The translations under genes were made by a program, and so were the position numbers. A model generated the notes under the pieces. The model ran no database searches, was not told the DNA's origin, and saw nothing but the letters and a program-made list of their open reading frames with translations. A stretch of DNA of 64,000 nucleotides from positions 42,712 through 106,711 of the forward strand of contig JAPKLW010000795.1 in the NCBI GenBank assembly GCA_026898455.1, given 5' to 3'. The DNA comes from Plectranthus barbatus (lineage: Eukaryota; Streptophyta; Magnoliopsida; Lamiales; Lamiaceae). Position 1 is the first letter of the stretch. Each line of letters begins with the position of its first letter. Positions 23,683 through 34,563 of the stretch are shown in pieces.

Positions 23683-23940
23683 GACAAATTTTCAGATGAG
23701 ACGGTCTTATCATTTTTATTGTGAGACGAATTTAATGAAATGATGTGTTTCTTTATTGCAAATGATGTCACACCATTTTTATTGTGAAACAAACTTAATG
23801 AAATTATGTGTTTCTTTATTGCAAATGATATATTTCTTTGTTGCTAATAATGTAATTTTTAAAAATGAAATGATGTATTTAACTTATTGAAATGATGTAT
23901 TAAGGTCCGTTTCATAATAAAAAAATGTTGAGACCAACTC
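23683..23940. mobile_element. Mutator-type MITE with 9-base duplication
   Basis: TTAGGGAAT flanks both sides (23674-23682, 23941-23949). The imperfect inverted ends share GACGGTCT and GTTGGTCTC cores followed by ATTTTTATTGTGA-like and ATTTTTTTATTATGA-like stretches. Inside, a unit of about 65 bases (GAAATGATGTGTTTC) is directly repeated. A 9-base duplication points to Mutator-type transposition. No coding capacity. Confidence 0.8.
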
Positions 23941-24794
23941 TTAGGGAATATTATCAAAAGTAAAATATTAATAATTAGAAGCAGCCTCTCATTAACTTCT
24001 AGCAATTAATTATGTGAGTATTATTTAATAGTTCCATGATAGGGTGAATTAATTGGTAAAAATCAGTCTATTAATCTTAAGTCCATCAATGCACGTATTG
24101 AAAACTAAAACAAATAAATTTAAAAACTGAAATATTCTATCGTATTGATAGTTTTGATTCAGACAATTAAAAGAAAAAAACTTTTGTTATCGCTATTTTT
24201 TTGAGTAAAGAATCAGACAACTGATCCTAAAACCTCTTATTCAAAGATTCTCATTAATTAACTTTTATCTTTGCAAAGTGATAATTGAAATTGTTTGTGT
24301 CCCGAAATGTTAGATGACCCTAGACTAAAAAAAAAAATCCCAAATGTATCTATATGCAGTAAGCACATTTAATTTATCAACTAAATAATTAACTTCAAGT
24401 AAAAGCTAAATTTTGAGCGAGCCTAGCTAATATAACTATAAACTAATTTGTTCGCTAAAAATATTAGGGAAGGATAATAAGGGGGCTTCCAAGATGTAAG
24501 AAAAGTAATTGAGAAAGTGAATAAATGAGCGTCTTGTTTATGATTAATTGATTATGAATTCGATTAGATGAAAGATTATCATCTCTTCATTTAAATAATA
24601 TACCTAAATCTTTATTTATTTATTTTTGTAAAAGGAAAGTGAATGAAAGTAAATGATATGAGAAATAATTAAATAAATAAAGTAGTTTGATAAGAAGAGT
24701 TAATTACTTCCACGCAAAACCTTGGAAATAAACCTCCATAACTGAGAACCAGGATATGATGAATTTCTAATTAGTAATTAGTAAACCTCTCTCT

Positions 24795-24806
24795 ATATAT
24801 ATATAA
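24795..24806 (+). promoter_or_regulatory. TATA box of the second pectinesterase
   Basis: TATATATATATA followed by AA lies about 45-55 bases before the ATG at 24849. Transcription would start near 24825-24835, which makes 24849 the first usable ATG. Confidence 0.55.
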
Positions 24807-24848
24807 ACTTCTCTTTTGAATTTGGATAAAAAAATCGATCTCAATTCC

Positions 24849-26721
24849 ATGTTTGAAATGGGGAGATCATCAGTAATAATAATAATGGTGTGCGCAGTTG
24901 TTTTGATTTGTAAGGGAGTGACAAAAGGGGAGTTGGAGGGATTAAGATCAGATATTATATCAACAATCAATGTGGATAAGTCTCCGAATTCGAGATTTTC
25001 CACAATCCAGGCCGCCATTGATTCCATTCCTTCACACAACAATAAATGGATTTCCATCTCTGTCAAAGCTGGAGTTTACTAGTACTACTACTACTACTTT
25101 TTCCTTATCTTCATCCATAATTTAACATGCATTGTCAAGAGAGAGAGAGAGAGAGAGAGAGCTTGTATATATATGTGTGTTTATATATATATATATATAT
25201 ATATATATGGATGCAGTGAAAGGGTGGAGATTCCAGAAGACAAGCCATTTATTTATCTTAAAGGAGAAGGGATGGAGAAGACGAGTGTTGTATGGAATGG
25301 ACATGAAAGTATGTCGACTTCAGCAACATTTGCTTTCTTGGCTGACAATGTTGTCGTCTCAGGAATCACTTTTGTGGTAATTAATTAGAATAAGATCAGC
25401 TACAGTTAATTAAAATACGTACCTTAATTAACAAGACATTAATTAATTAATGCGTAAATTAAAGATCGATCTTGAAATGAATGAAGTGGCTTGGCTTGGC
25501 AGAACTCTCACAATTATCCACCAGACAAGACCCGAAACAAGGTGACACAGGCGGTGGCTGCGAGGATCTCCGGCGACAACTCCGCCTTCTACAAATGTGG
25601 TTTTAAGGGGTACCAGGACACATTGTTCGATCATAGAGGCAAACATTACTTTCTCCTTTGTACCATTGAAGGAGCTGTTGATTTCATCTTCGGAAATGCT
25701 CAGTCCATTTATGAGGTACAAATTAAATCAATTTCATTTCGTGGCTTCAATTCCATTTAGTAAACTAGCTCCATCATATCTTCAGATTTAAGCAAGGGAC
25801 AAGGATGACGCTCATCACAAAATCTTTAACGACATTATTTTCGGTTTTTATTTAATACTTTTGTATATTTTACAAGGGTATATAATTAGTATATAAGCTG
25901 TCCCATATAAGTATTATAGTTTCCTTGATTGTATACGTGTTCATGCTTTTTGATAAAAGACAAATTTGAGTTTCACTTTCTCAAAACCTTAACTGTTTAA
26001 CAAAATTAGGAAGAAGTTAGGAACTGACAGATCATTAAATGACAACTTTGCCTCCTAAACTCAAGATTTATCCATTAATGGAGTGACACTCAGGCTATTC
26101 AAATATAGGGCTGCTCTCCAGTCACACTCTTTCTTTTCATGATCAGTTTTTTTTAAAAAAATCAGTTTGTATGAAATTGTATATACGAAAAATGAAGTGA
26201 TTAATTGTGTTTGATGAGATAGAGATGCAACATATCGTTGAACGTGGGAGTACCAGACCCTAGTTCAAGAGGGTACATAACTGCACAGGGAAGAGAAGGC
26301 TTGAATGAAACAAGTGGATTTGTATTCAAATGGAGCACCGTCGACGGAAAGGGGCATGCCTTGCTGGGTAGACCTTGGAGGGCTTATTCTAGGGTCATCT
26401 TCTACCAGTCCTATCTCTCTAACATCGTCCTTCCTCAAGGCTGGGACATCTGGAGCTATTCTGGCCACGAGTATGAATATATATATATTCCTCTCTCATC
26501 ATCATCATCATGTGCCTTCCTCCAACTAACGTAGTTTTTCATCTATCAGGGCCAATGTGACTTTCGTTGAGGAAGGTTGCTGGGGAGCAGGATCAGACAA
26601 GTCTCAACGTGTCAATTGGGAGAAAACCCTAACGCCGGCGGAGCTCAACTCCTTCACTTCCATTTCTTACATTAATGATGATGGATGGATTCAAAAGCTG
26701 CCCATCGACCTTCATCTCTGA
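24849..26721 (+). CDS. Pectinesterase (pectin methylesterase), paralog of the upstream gene
   Basis: It is a cell-wall pectin demethylesterase. Five exons are inferred: 24849-25081, 25217-25376, 25503-25715, 26223-26470 and 26550-26721, giving 341 residues. Exons 2-4 are 160, 213 and 248 bases, exactly as in the gene at 16620, so the two arose by duplication. A signal-peptide-like hydrophobic stretch follows MGRSS. Motifs seen: GVYYERV, TQAVAA with the conserved Gln, GYQDTLFD, GAVDFIFGNA and LGRPW; all key residues are present. It ends PIDLHL. The ATG at 24849 is the first after the TATA box; one at 24858 is a close alternative. Intron 1 holds a GA microsatellite (25140-25160) and an AT one (25185-25208). 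Confidence 0.9.
25138..25208. repeat. (GA)n and (TA)n microsatellites in pectinesterase intron 1
   Basis: A GA run of about 22 bases (25138-25160) is followed by a TA run (25184-25208) just before the exon 2 acceptor. Confidence 0.9.
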
Positions 26722-27058
26722 ACGATCCAAATCACTTTCATGGCATGGCCCCTCATTATTCGTTGTATTGTATATAATCTCCCATGAAATATTTATTGGA
26801 TCGATCGTATTACTAATAATACATTAACCTCATCAATGCTTATCGTTTATGTTTCAACTTTTTCATCGATATAAAAAACAAAGAAATGTTCTAACTTGGA
26901 GAAACTAGAATGGAAAGATGAATGCTGATACCTCCATGAAAAAGTAGTGCATAGAAAATATCGAAAATGGCTATGCCAGCCCATGCTGCATGTTACTCCT
27001 CTCTCTCTCACACACTAGCCCACACTACGCCGCACCTATATATGTTGTAGCGTGGATT

Positions 27059-27090
<32 letters not shown>

Positions 27091-27255
27091 AGAGGTGTTC
27101 GCATACAAACACATGTAGAGTAGAGGCCGAAATTACAGACAAAGACAGTACAGAACAAGACATTGCTGTCTTGTTTCCTCCCACTCCTCAAAAACTACAC
27201 AAGACTGGATTTTCATTGCTCCCCTGGGTGTCTTGCTTACATTTTTGCGTACGGA
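26722..27255. other. Intergenic and 5' region of the MYB-CC gene
   Basis: It holds the 3' end of the second pectinesterase transcript and the promoter of the MYB-CC gene. A TATA-like run (27059-27074) is followed by a GA repeat (27074-27091), a common plant 5' leader arrangement. Confidence 0.5.
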
Positions 27256-29510
27256 ATGTTTTCGGCTTTGCCACTACACAGTTTGGCGGTGGAGGCAGGA
27301 GGGGTAGATTATCAAGGCTTATTGGATGGCACTAACTTCCCTGGAGATGCGTGTTTCGTACGCTCCACCGATCCCAAACCGCGCCTCCGCTGGACGGCCG
27401 ACCTCCATGAGAGATTTGTTGATGCCGTCACGCAGCTCGGCGGCCCTGACAGTCAGTACCCTTCTTTTTCCCCTTTCTGTGACGATCAAGATTTTTTTTT
27501 TGGAGTTTGTTGGTTGTCTTAAATGAGATTATTTTGGAGGAGATATTAACATTTTTGAATGAATTCAAGAAGCTGAAACTCAATTTGGAAAGAACTCTGC
27601 GACGAAGTGAGGATTGGAATGCAGAAAACAAATGCTTTAGGATTCAAGTTTTCCTTGCCAACAAAAAAAAAATGAAAAACATTCTTGATCGTGTGTTCTT
27701 CTTTTGCACTCAATTATCATGATGCTGTATATTTCGCTAAATTGGTTATTCAGTAAAAGGGTTATATATATAATCTTGTCATGTTTTCCATGAGCCACTC
27801 CACTGATTTATCCCCCTTCCTGCTTGAGCATGTAAGATGGAAAATTATGATGAAGAGGGAATCATCTGGATGGGGAGGGAACACATATATACTTGTTCAA
27901 TTGTTCTGTTTTGTGTCTGCTGCCATTTGCAAAGCTATAATGGTACTTTTTTTTTTTCAAAAAAAAAAAAGAAATAGGCATTGATCAACACTGGCTGTAG
28001 CTATAGCTTGCCATCTATGGTAGGATATTTAAATCAATTTGGATAATTTGACTCCTTGATGGTGTTTTGTGATGGAAACACAGAGGTTTTAATGGTGCTT
28101 TGATGCCTTCAAGAATTGTTAGTGAGAATCTGAGTGCCTTCAGCTTTATATTGCGTTCATAAATAAGAAAAATGACCCTGAATATGGCAAATGAACAATA
28201 GCATTCATTGTATTGCAGAAGCAACACCGAGAACTATCATGAGAACAATGGGAGTAAAAGGCTTGACATTGTACCATTTGAAATCTCATCTTCAGGTATG
28301 CATGTTATTAACAAATCAGGGGTTTTCCTTGATCTTGAAGGAAGGCATTGATAAACAAAGACTCTGTTTTCTGTTCATGTATAAGCATATAGTATTAAGT
28401 ACTCTCGACTGTGTTGCAGAAATACCGGTTGGGGAGACAAGCAAGCAGCAAGGAGTTGACAGAAACCTCAAAAGATGGTAATCGAAGTAGAATATGTTTC
28501 TTGCTCATTAAAGAGTCATCACAGCAAGTCGTATTGCAAGTAGAGTGCTAGTCATCTGAATAGTTGGCTAAACAAAGGGACGACCTAAAACTCAGAAATT
28601 TGCATCGTATTATTGTTGGAGGAAATGGGATTGTGAAGTCTGAATTCAGATTAAAACAATTTTCTTTTCTCTCCCACCCCTGCCTCCATAACAAATGTTT
28701 GTTTTTTTTTTTTGTTTTTTTTTTTTTGCAATGGTGAGCTTATTGATAGCTTTGTTGTTAATGTTGCTGCAGTATCTTGTGCTGCTGAGAGTCAGGACAC
28801 AGGTTCCTCTACATCACCTTCATCCAAAATGATGGCACGAGATCTAAAAGAGTACTTTATCTACTCCTCCAAGCATTTTATTTGATAGAATATGTTGCTT
28901 GTTTATATGGATATGTAGTTATGTTTTCACATCTTCAGCAGTGGCTACCAGATAACTGAGGCGCTGCGCGTGCAGATGGAAGTCCAACAAAGATTGCATG
29001 AGCAGCTAGAGGTTTGGCTTTTTTGTGATCTATCTGCTTTTGATTGAATAGTTTTGAACACAAAATGCTGGTTGACATAATCCAAACCAGGTTCAAAGGC
29101 GTCTGCAGATCTGGAAAGAAGCACAAAGCAAGTACCTGCAGTCGATCCTGGACAAAGCTTGTAAAGCAATTGATGACCAGGCAGTAGCGTCGACCAGGCT
29201 AGAGACTGCGAGGAAAGAGCTCTCTGAGCTAGCAATCGAGGTTGCTAATGACAGTAATGGCATGTTATCTGAGCCTCATAATGACTCGTATACAGATAAA
29301 AACAGCATTCCTTATTATCTGCCTGCTCGTCTTGGGGAGCTCTCCATGGACAGTGAAGTGATATATAATGGAACCCCAATTTCACCCTCAACTCACGAGT
29401 CACATGCTGCTGCACCCAAGGAAAGACCGCGGCCTTTTTTCAGTGGCGGAGAGTCACCTCTTGGCAGCAGTATGAGGCCAGTGGAGTGGATGATGCCGAA
29501 TTTTGGATGA
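27256..29510 (+). CDS. MYB-CC (GARP) transcription factor, UNE16/PHL-like
   Basis: A nuclear DNA-binding factor of the family that includes the phosphate-response regulators. Six exons are inferred: 27256-27451, 28219-28295, 28420-28477, 28773-28851, 28939-29011 and 29091-29510, giving 300 residues. The MYB/GARP domain spans about residues 47-105 (KPRLRWTADLHERF, TIMRTMGVKGLTLYHLKSHL). The coiled coil with the LHEQLE signature is near residues 150-185. In Arabidopsis the nearest fit by memory is UNE16 (At4g13640), by the N-terminal GDACFV and the AESQDTGSS segment. One oddity: the usual QLRIEAQGKYLQ reads QIWKEAQSKYLQ. The first in-frame ATG was chosen. Its 3' end converges with the kinase gene, 275 bases away. 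Confidence 0.9.
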
Positions 29511-29785
29511 AACAATCAGTTTCAATAATGAAGAAGCTGAAGGTTTTTTGTGTGTTTTGAACTCTCACTTGTTTGTTTGTACATTATTCAAGAAAATCAT
29601 AGGAAGCATCTCTTGTAGTGAATTTGATCTCATCATATATTATAGTGAAAGTGTTTGTTCTTGAAAATAGAAGACTATTGTGACCTTTACTATAAACTGG
29701 TTTTCATATGTACAAAGACTAGACCTGCGGCAAACTCATTCCTAAACAAAAAACATTAACAGAAATCAAAGAAACATAAACATGA
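29511..29785. other. Convergent 3' intergenic
   Basis: These 275 bases separate the stop codons of two genes facing each other. They must hold both polyadenylation regions, so the transcripts may overlap. Confidence 0.7.
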
Positions 29786-32245
29786 TTATTGAACTCCAAG
29801 AGCATGAATTCTTCTAATGAGACACACAGAAGGTGCATTTCTCTGTCTCCATTCCTCTCTTCCCTCCTTAGGGCGTGTCTGCACGAGCCAGTGATCATGA
29901 CCATCCAGTATGCTCACTATCTGCCTCATGCTGGGTCGTCGTGCCGGATCAGACCGTGTGCACGCCAGCCCTAGTTTCATCAGCCTCACCAGTTCCCTCT
30001 CATCGTATTTCCCATCCAACCTCCAATCCACCAACTCCTTGTATGCCCTTTTCTGTGCCTCCATTTCATGCACTCGTTTAACTAATAGCACATCACGCTG
30101 CCGGAAGTCGACCGCCATCTGTCCGGTAACCACCTCAAGTAGCACTACCCCGAAGCTATAAACATCTGCCATCGTAGTAGCATCGCCGGAGTCGATGTAT
30201 TCCGGTGACAAGTAACCGAAAATCCCACGAACTGATTTTTTCTTATCGATGACTACATGATGCCCGTCTTCGTTTCTCGTCAAGAACTCCGCAAGTGCAA
30301 ACGAACCCAGCCTAGGGTTCATATCTTGATCGAGAATGATTGCGGATGAAGTGATGTTTCTGTGGATGACCTGCTCGTCCCATTCCTCATGCAGGTAGCA
30401 GACTGCTGACGCAAGTGATTTGATTATGCTGTATCTTTGACTCCAACGCAGCTTCGACTGCCAGTTCTTGCGATCGTGATGGAAGAGAATGTTGCTGAGG
30501 AGGCGGCTGGGGGAGTAGTCATATACAACAAGCATCTCGCCTTGCTCGGTGCACCAACCGCGGAGCTGGATCAGATTCCGGTGCCGGAGCCTTCCCAAGT
30601 TCTTGAATTCATTAGCAAATCTCAACCGCAATGCAGGGCAGGTCTTCATGCCGAGGCGCTTCACTATGACGTGGCAGCGGTCGTGGAGAATGCCGTGGTA
30701 CGCAGTTCCGAAGTCGACCTCCGCCACCCTCCGTGAATCGGAGAAATTGTTGGTGGCAGTGACAATCTCCTCATAGGTGAACACTCTAGGAGTTTCCACC
30801 ATTAGGAAAGATTTCCCATCTCCACATGTCTTGCTTGAAGGAACGCTGCAGCTTCTCTCCGACTCGGCAGTTACATAGATAGTATCCGCATTGGCGGAGA
30901 CGAAGTCCGATGAGTAGAAGGCAGTGGTGTTGGTGGTGCTGGTGGTTCTTGACGACTTTGTGACTGCGGTGTTGCTCATGCTGCTGTTTGAGGCAGAGGA
31001 CGTGAGGTTGATGTAGAGAGGCTGGGACTGAAACGACGGAAGATCGGGCAGCCTGCCGTAGATGTTGCCGGTAAGAACTTCGACAACCCATTTCATCGTC
31101 GGCCTTGATTGAGGGTCATGGAGAGTGCACATAAGGCCAAGGTGTATCAAGAGCTCCATTTCGGAGAGTTTGTAGGATCCATCTTCGAGCCGATTATCCC
31201 CCGCCGCCACGAGTGTTCCGTCGTCGGCGAGCCGTCTGATCCAATCAAGAAGAATGATCTGATCATCGGGGTACGTTAGATCGACGGCTCGTCTCCCGGA
31301 GACAACTTCCAGCACGACTATTCCGAAGCTGAACACATCCGATTTTGCAGTAGCAGTGCTTCTCTTCTGAAAGCTTTCCGGCGGCAGATACCCGATTGTG
31401 CCGCCGATTCTGGTGGTCTCGACCAATCGGAACTGACGATTCTTCACTACCGGTGGGGTTTTGGGCTTGTAGGAAAGGTCGTGCTCGAGCCAACGAGCCA
31501 AGCCGAAGTCGCCTAAGCGCGCGTTGAAATTGGAGTCGAGCATCACATTGCTTGCCTTGACGTCTCTGTGAATGATCTGAGTCTCGAGCTTTTCGTGAAG
31601 GTAATTGAGGGCGGCTGCCAATCCATTGACGATTTTCTTCCTGGTTTCCCAATTGAGGAGAGCAGAGTTTCCATTTTTGAAGAGCACTCTGTCCAGGCTG
31701 CGGTTGGGCATGTAGTCGTACACCAGGAGCAGCTCCTCCTCGTGGATGCACCACCCCCTCAGCCGCACAAGATTCCGGTGGCGGAGGTGAGCCACCGCTA
31801 CCAGCTCCGCCATGAAAGTCTTCTCGAATCTCTCCCCTCTCTCCGTCAAGCACTTGACAGCCACCACGGTTCCGTCGCTGGGCAGCAATGCTCTGTAAAC
31901 CCTCCCAAAACCTCCGCTCCCCAGCACCTCATTCTTGTCGAATCCATTGGTGCCTACATACAGCTCAGAGTAGCTGAATATCCTCGGATTCTCATCGCCG
32001 CTACAACCCTTTTCTTGAATCTGCACACCATCCGCATCCACGAACAGCCCAGAGAATCGCTTCTTCTGGCTCAAACACACCCACTTGGAGTCGAAGAACC
32101 GCTGCAGCGAGTGGCGGAAGAGATCAACAGCCAGACCGGTGCAGCCGCGGTCCGACGACGCTACTTTCTTGGGATTATCATCAACCTTCTCCGGTACTTC
32201 ATCAAACTCCGCAGGCAGAACGAAACAAAGACTCTTCAGATGCAT
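29786..32245 (-). CDS. Receptor-like kinase S.2 (LECRKS2) ortholog, double kinase
   Basis: A single exon encodes 819 residues. The start (MHLKSLCFVLPA) and end (IRRIHALGVQ) fit the Arabidopsis LECRKS2 protein (At2g32800), which supports full length. It has two kinase domains and, as in that protein, no lectin domain or membrane span. Kinase 1 (about 105-395) has GSGGFGRVY at 109, Lys131, HRD at 227-229 and DFG at 246-248, so it should be active. Kinase 2 (about 490-785) has a poor Gly loop (VAEVDFGTAYHG), HRN at 628-630 instead of HRD and GSF at 647-649 instead of DFG, so it is a likely pseudokinase. A Ser/Thr-rich linker (410-480) joins them. It probably acts in intracellular signalling; the substrate is unknown. 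Confidence 0.93.
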   Translation of the reverse strand: MHLKSLCFVLPAEFDEVPEKVDDNPKKVASSDRGCTGLAVDLFRHSLQRFFDSKWVCLSQKKRFSGLFVDADGVQIQEKGCSGDENPRIFSYSELYVGTNGFDKNEVLGSGGFGRVYRALLPSDGTVVAVKCLTERGERFEKTFMAELVAVAHLRHRNLVRLRGWCIHEEELLLVYDYMPNRSLDRVLFKNGNSALLNWETRKKIVNGLAAALNYLHEKLETQIIHRDVKASNVMLDSNFNARLGDFGLARWLEHDLSYKPKTPPVVKNRQFRLVETTRIGGTIGYLPPESFQKRSTATAKSDVFSFGIVVLEVVSGRRAVDLTYPDDQIILLDWIRRLADDGTLVAAGDNRLEDGSYKLSEMELLIHLGLMCTLHDPQSRPTMKWVVEVLTGNIYGRLPDLPSFQSQPLYINLTSSASNSSMSNTAVTKSSRTTSTTNTTAFYSSDFVSANADTIYVTAESERSCSVPSSKTCGDGKSFLMVETPRVFTYEEIVTATNNFSDSRRVAEVDFGTAYHGILHDRCHVIVKRLGMKTCPALRLRFANEFKNLGRLRHRNLIQLRGWCTEQGEMLVVYDYSPSRLLSNILFHHDRKNWQSKLRWSQRYSIIKSLASAVCYLHEEWDEQVIHRNITSSAIILDQDMNPRLGSFALAEFLTRNEDGHHVVIDKKKSVRGIFGYLSPEYIDSGDATTMADVYSFGVVLLEVVTGQMAVDFRQRDVLLVKRVHEMEAQKRAYKELVDWRLDGKYDERELVRLMKLGLACTRSDPARRPSMRQIVSILDGHDHWLVQTRPKEGREEWRQRNAPSVCLIRRIHALGVQ

Positions 32246-32307
32246 AATGATAAAGAGGAAAAATGGGTTTCAGACGATCATTGGGAAAAGAAACATTGTT
32301 GGAAAAC

Positions 32308-32315
32308 GTTTATAG
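32308..32315 (-). promoter_or_regulatory. TATA-like box of the kinase gene
   Basis: The minus strand reads CTATAAAC about 65 bases before the ATG at 32245. Confidence 0.45.
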
Positions 32316-32944
32316 GGCGGAATTCAAACAGGATTAGGTTGAAAGTGTTGAATTAATGGCATGTAGATGAACCGGCCAAGTCCGAACTACATACAACCTA
32401 CCGGGTGGAAATTCAAATTCTTGGATGGTGGTGTATAGTTGCGATTAAAAAAAAGTATGAATGTAAGAGAGTCTGAACAGAACTTAATCTATGAAGTTGC
32501 AGAGGTGGCCGTGTCTGAATTTTTGGTTAAAAGAAGACGAATAATTGAATATAGAAACAAGTGTCAAGAAAGTACAGCTTCTTCATCCGACGCGCTCACA
32601 AAAAGGGAACTGTTGACCACGTGATATCCATGTCAAATGAAAACAACTTCTTCCTATCTGGACCATCTACGTGGATTTAGGGTCCGACCCGCCGTTCTAC
32701 CCGTATCTTTCTTTTTTGTTTATATTTTTCTACAAATTTATTCCAACTTTATTTGGTGATTACATTAAATATTCATGTTTCTAGAAGTCATACCTTCTCT
32801 ACTGCACAATTACAAAGAGTGTAGGTCCATTGGAATCGTCCCCTAAATTTTCTTTCCCAACGCCAGTAGGCCCAGTACCCCCCCCCCCCTTTTTTTTTCC
32901 ATCTTTCTGTTTACTACTCCATTTAGGGTGTTTACTCCTCCATT
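32316..32944. other. Upstream region of the kinase gene
   Basis: No gene is seen. A ten-base C run (32880-32889) followed by a T run is a low-complexity spot. Confidence 0.5.
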
Positions 32945-33969
32945 TAGGGATGTCAATAAAGCCCGAAATTGATGGGTCGGTCCGAAACCGGTGAGCTAAA
33001 ATACAAGTTAAGGTAAAAAAATTTCAACCCGAAAATATTTTTAACCGAACGGGTTGGCGGTCCGAACAGGCTGAGCCCGATGGGTTGCGGGTTGGCCCGT
33101 AGGTCCGGCAATATTTAATACTCCCTCCGTCCCATAACATTAGTCCTGTTTTCCTTTTTCGTCTGTCCCAAACATTAGTCTTGCTTTCCTAAAATGGAAA
33201 ATTAATACACACTCATTAATAAAAAACTAATTTCCTCTATCTCACTCGCATTGGTATCTGTGCCGGAATGAAACAAGACTAATGATCCGGGACGGAGGTA
33301 GTAATATATATATATATATATATATATTCATTATTTCTAATATTATTTATATCCTACTATACCCACTAATTATATACCTAATTTCATAAACCTAATTTTT
33401 TTCCATCACACAAAATCTCATTTATCTCTCCCAATGACGTAATCCATTACCCTTAAATCGAAAAAATTCTTCCTCTTTCACTTTCTTCCACTCGTCATTC
33501 TCCTAATTAGTGTACCTACTCATTCATTTCTTTCAAGCACATTTAACCTCATGTTGTTATGTTCATCCAAGGGAAAGCTACATTTGATTTTAAATTTATA
33601 TTTTATCATTTTATATGTTAAAGAATGTACTTCTATTATTTAAATTAGTTGGTACATAAGGGTTGATGTTTTTTTTTTTCAAATTATGATTGGACAACAT
33701 TTTATCCACTTATCACTATTTTTGCGAAGATATTGTTGTTAAATGTTTTTCAATTATGTTGGTTCATCATTTTCTTTTTTATTTTATTTTAGGGGCTGTT
33801 AAAATATTTTAAGAAAATCTTTACAAAAATAAACTCGTAAATTTTGTCAACCCGACAGGTCAGCCCGAAAACCGGTGGGTTAGGGTTAGGTTCAAGAATT
33901 TTTAGCCCGATAAAAATTCAGCCCGATTCAACCCGGACCGAATAGCCCGCAGCCCGATTAACATCCCTA
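32945..33969. mobile_element. hAT-like element with a Stowaway nested inside
   Basis: The ends TAGGGATGTCAA and TTAACATCCCTA are inverted repeats. Subterminal words such as AGCCCGA and GGTCCGAA recur near both ends. The flanking 8-mers CCTCCATT and ACTCCATC agree at six positions, an eroded duplication. The AT-rich core has no gene. Confidence 0.75.
33121..33301. mobile_element. Stowaway MITE nested in the hAT element
   Basis: CTCCCTCCGTCCC at the left and GGGACGGAGGTAG at the right are inverted ends, flanked by TA on each side. This is a Tc1/mariner-type MITE of 181 bases. Confidence 0.9.
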
Positions 33970-34159
33970 ACTCCATCCATCCCACCTCAATTGTCTCACT
34001 TTCTTTTTTTGTTCGTCCCACCTCAATTGTCTTATTACTTAAAAAGACAATTTTACACTCAATAATAAAAATATTAATTCCACTCAACTTATTTTATACT
34101 CACACTCCTTGGTTATTGTGTCCGGTCAACCCGGGACAATTTAGCCGGGACGAAGGGAG
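33970..34159. mobile_element. Stowaway MITE
   Basis: The left end ACTCCATCCATCCC and right end GGGACGAAGGGAG have TA on each side. It abuts the right end of the hAT element, so the two insertions touch. Confidence 0.75.
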
Positions 34160-34212
34160 TATTTGATTCTTTCTTTATCTTTGATTTCCTTTTCTATTAT
34201 TCTAAGATTATA

Positions 34213-34378
34213 CTCCCTCGGTACCATTTCTTTTTCGGTACGGAGATTAAGGGTTGTGAGTGTAGTGGAATTAATATTTTATTGGTGGGTGAAAAAAATT
34301 GTCATTTAAGGAAAATGAGACTATTTTATGGGACAAACAAAAATGGGAAATGAGATTACTTTAATGGGACAGAGGGAG
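34213..34378. mobile_element. Stowaway MITE
   Basis: CTCCCTCGGTACC and GGGACAGAGGGAG ends are flanked by TA on both sides; 166 bases. Confidence 0.85.
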
Positions 34379-34513
34379 TATTAATTTTCCTTTAAAAAAC
34401 ATAAAATTATTATAATACTATGATAAATTTATATTTTTATAATTTGTTAGAAGATAATTATGGAAGTTTGTTCGATTATGCTTAATTATAATTAATAATT
34501 GAAGAAATCAAAG

Positions 34514-34516
<3 letters not shown>

Positions 34517-34560
<44 letters not shown>
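34517..34560. repeat. (TA)n microsatellite
   Basis: About 44 bases of alternating A and T. Confidence 0.95.

Positions 34561-34563
<3 letters not shown>

Larger units (their letters stand above)
22247..24794. other. Intergenic, AT-rich
   Basis: No gene is supported. It holds a Mutator-type MITE (23683-23940) and a (TAA)n microsatellite (about 23517-23540). Short open frames at 23055-23505 look like chance. Confidence 0.6.

Noticed and set aside
31568..32356. Plus-strand open frame of 262 codons
   Set aside because: Antisense of the kinase gene. Codon structure and motifs support only the minus-strand frame.
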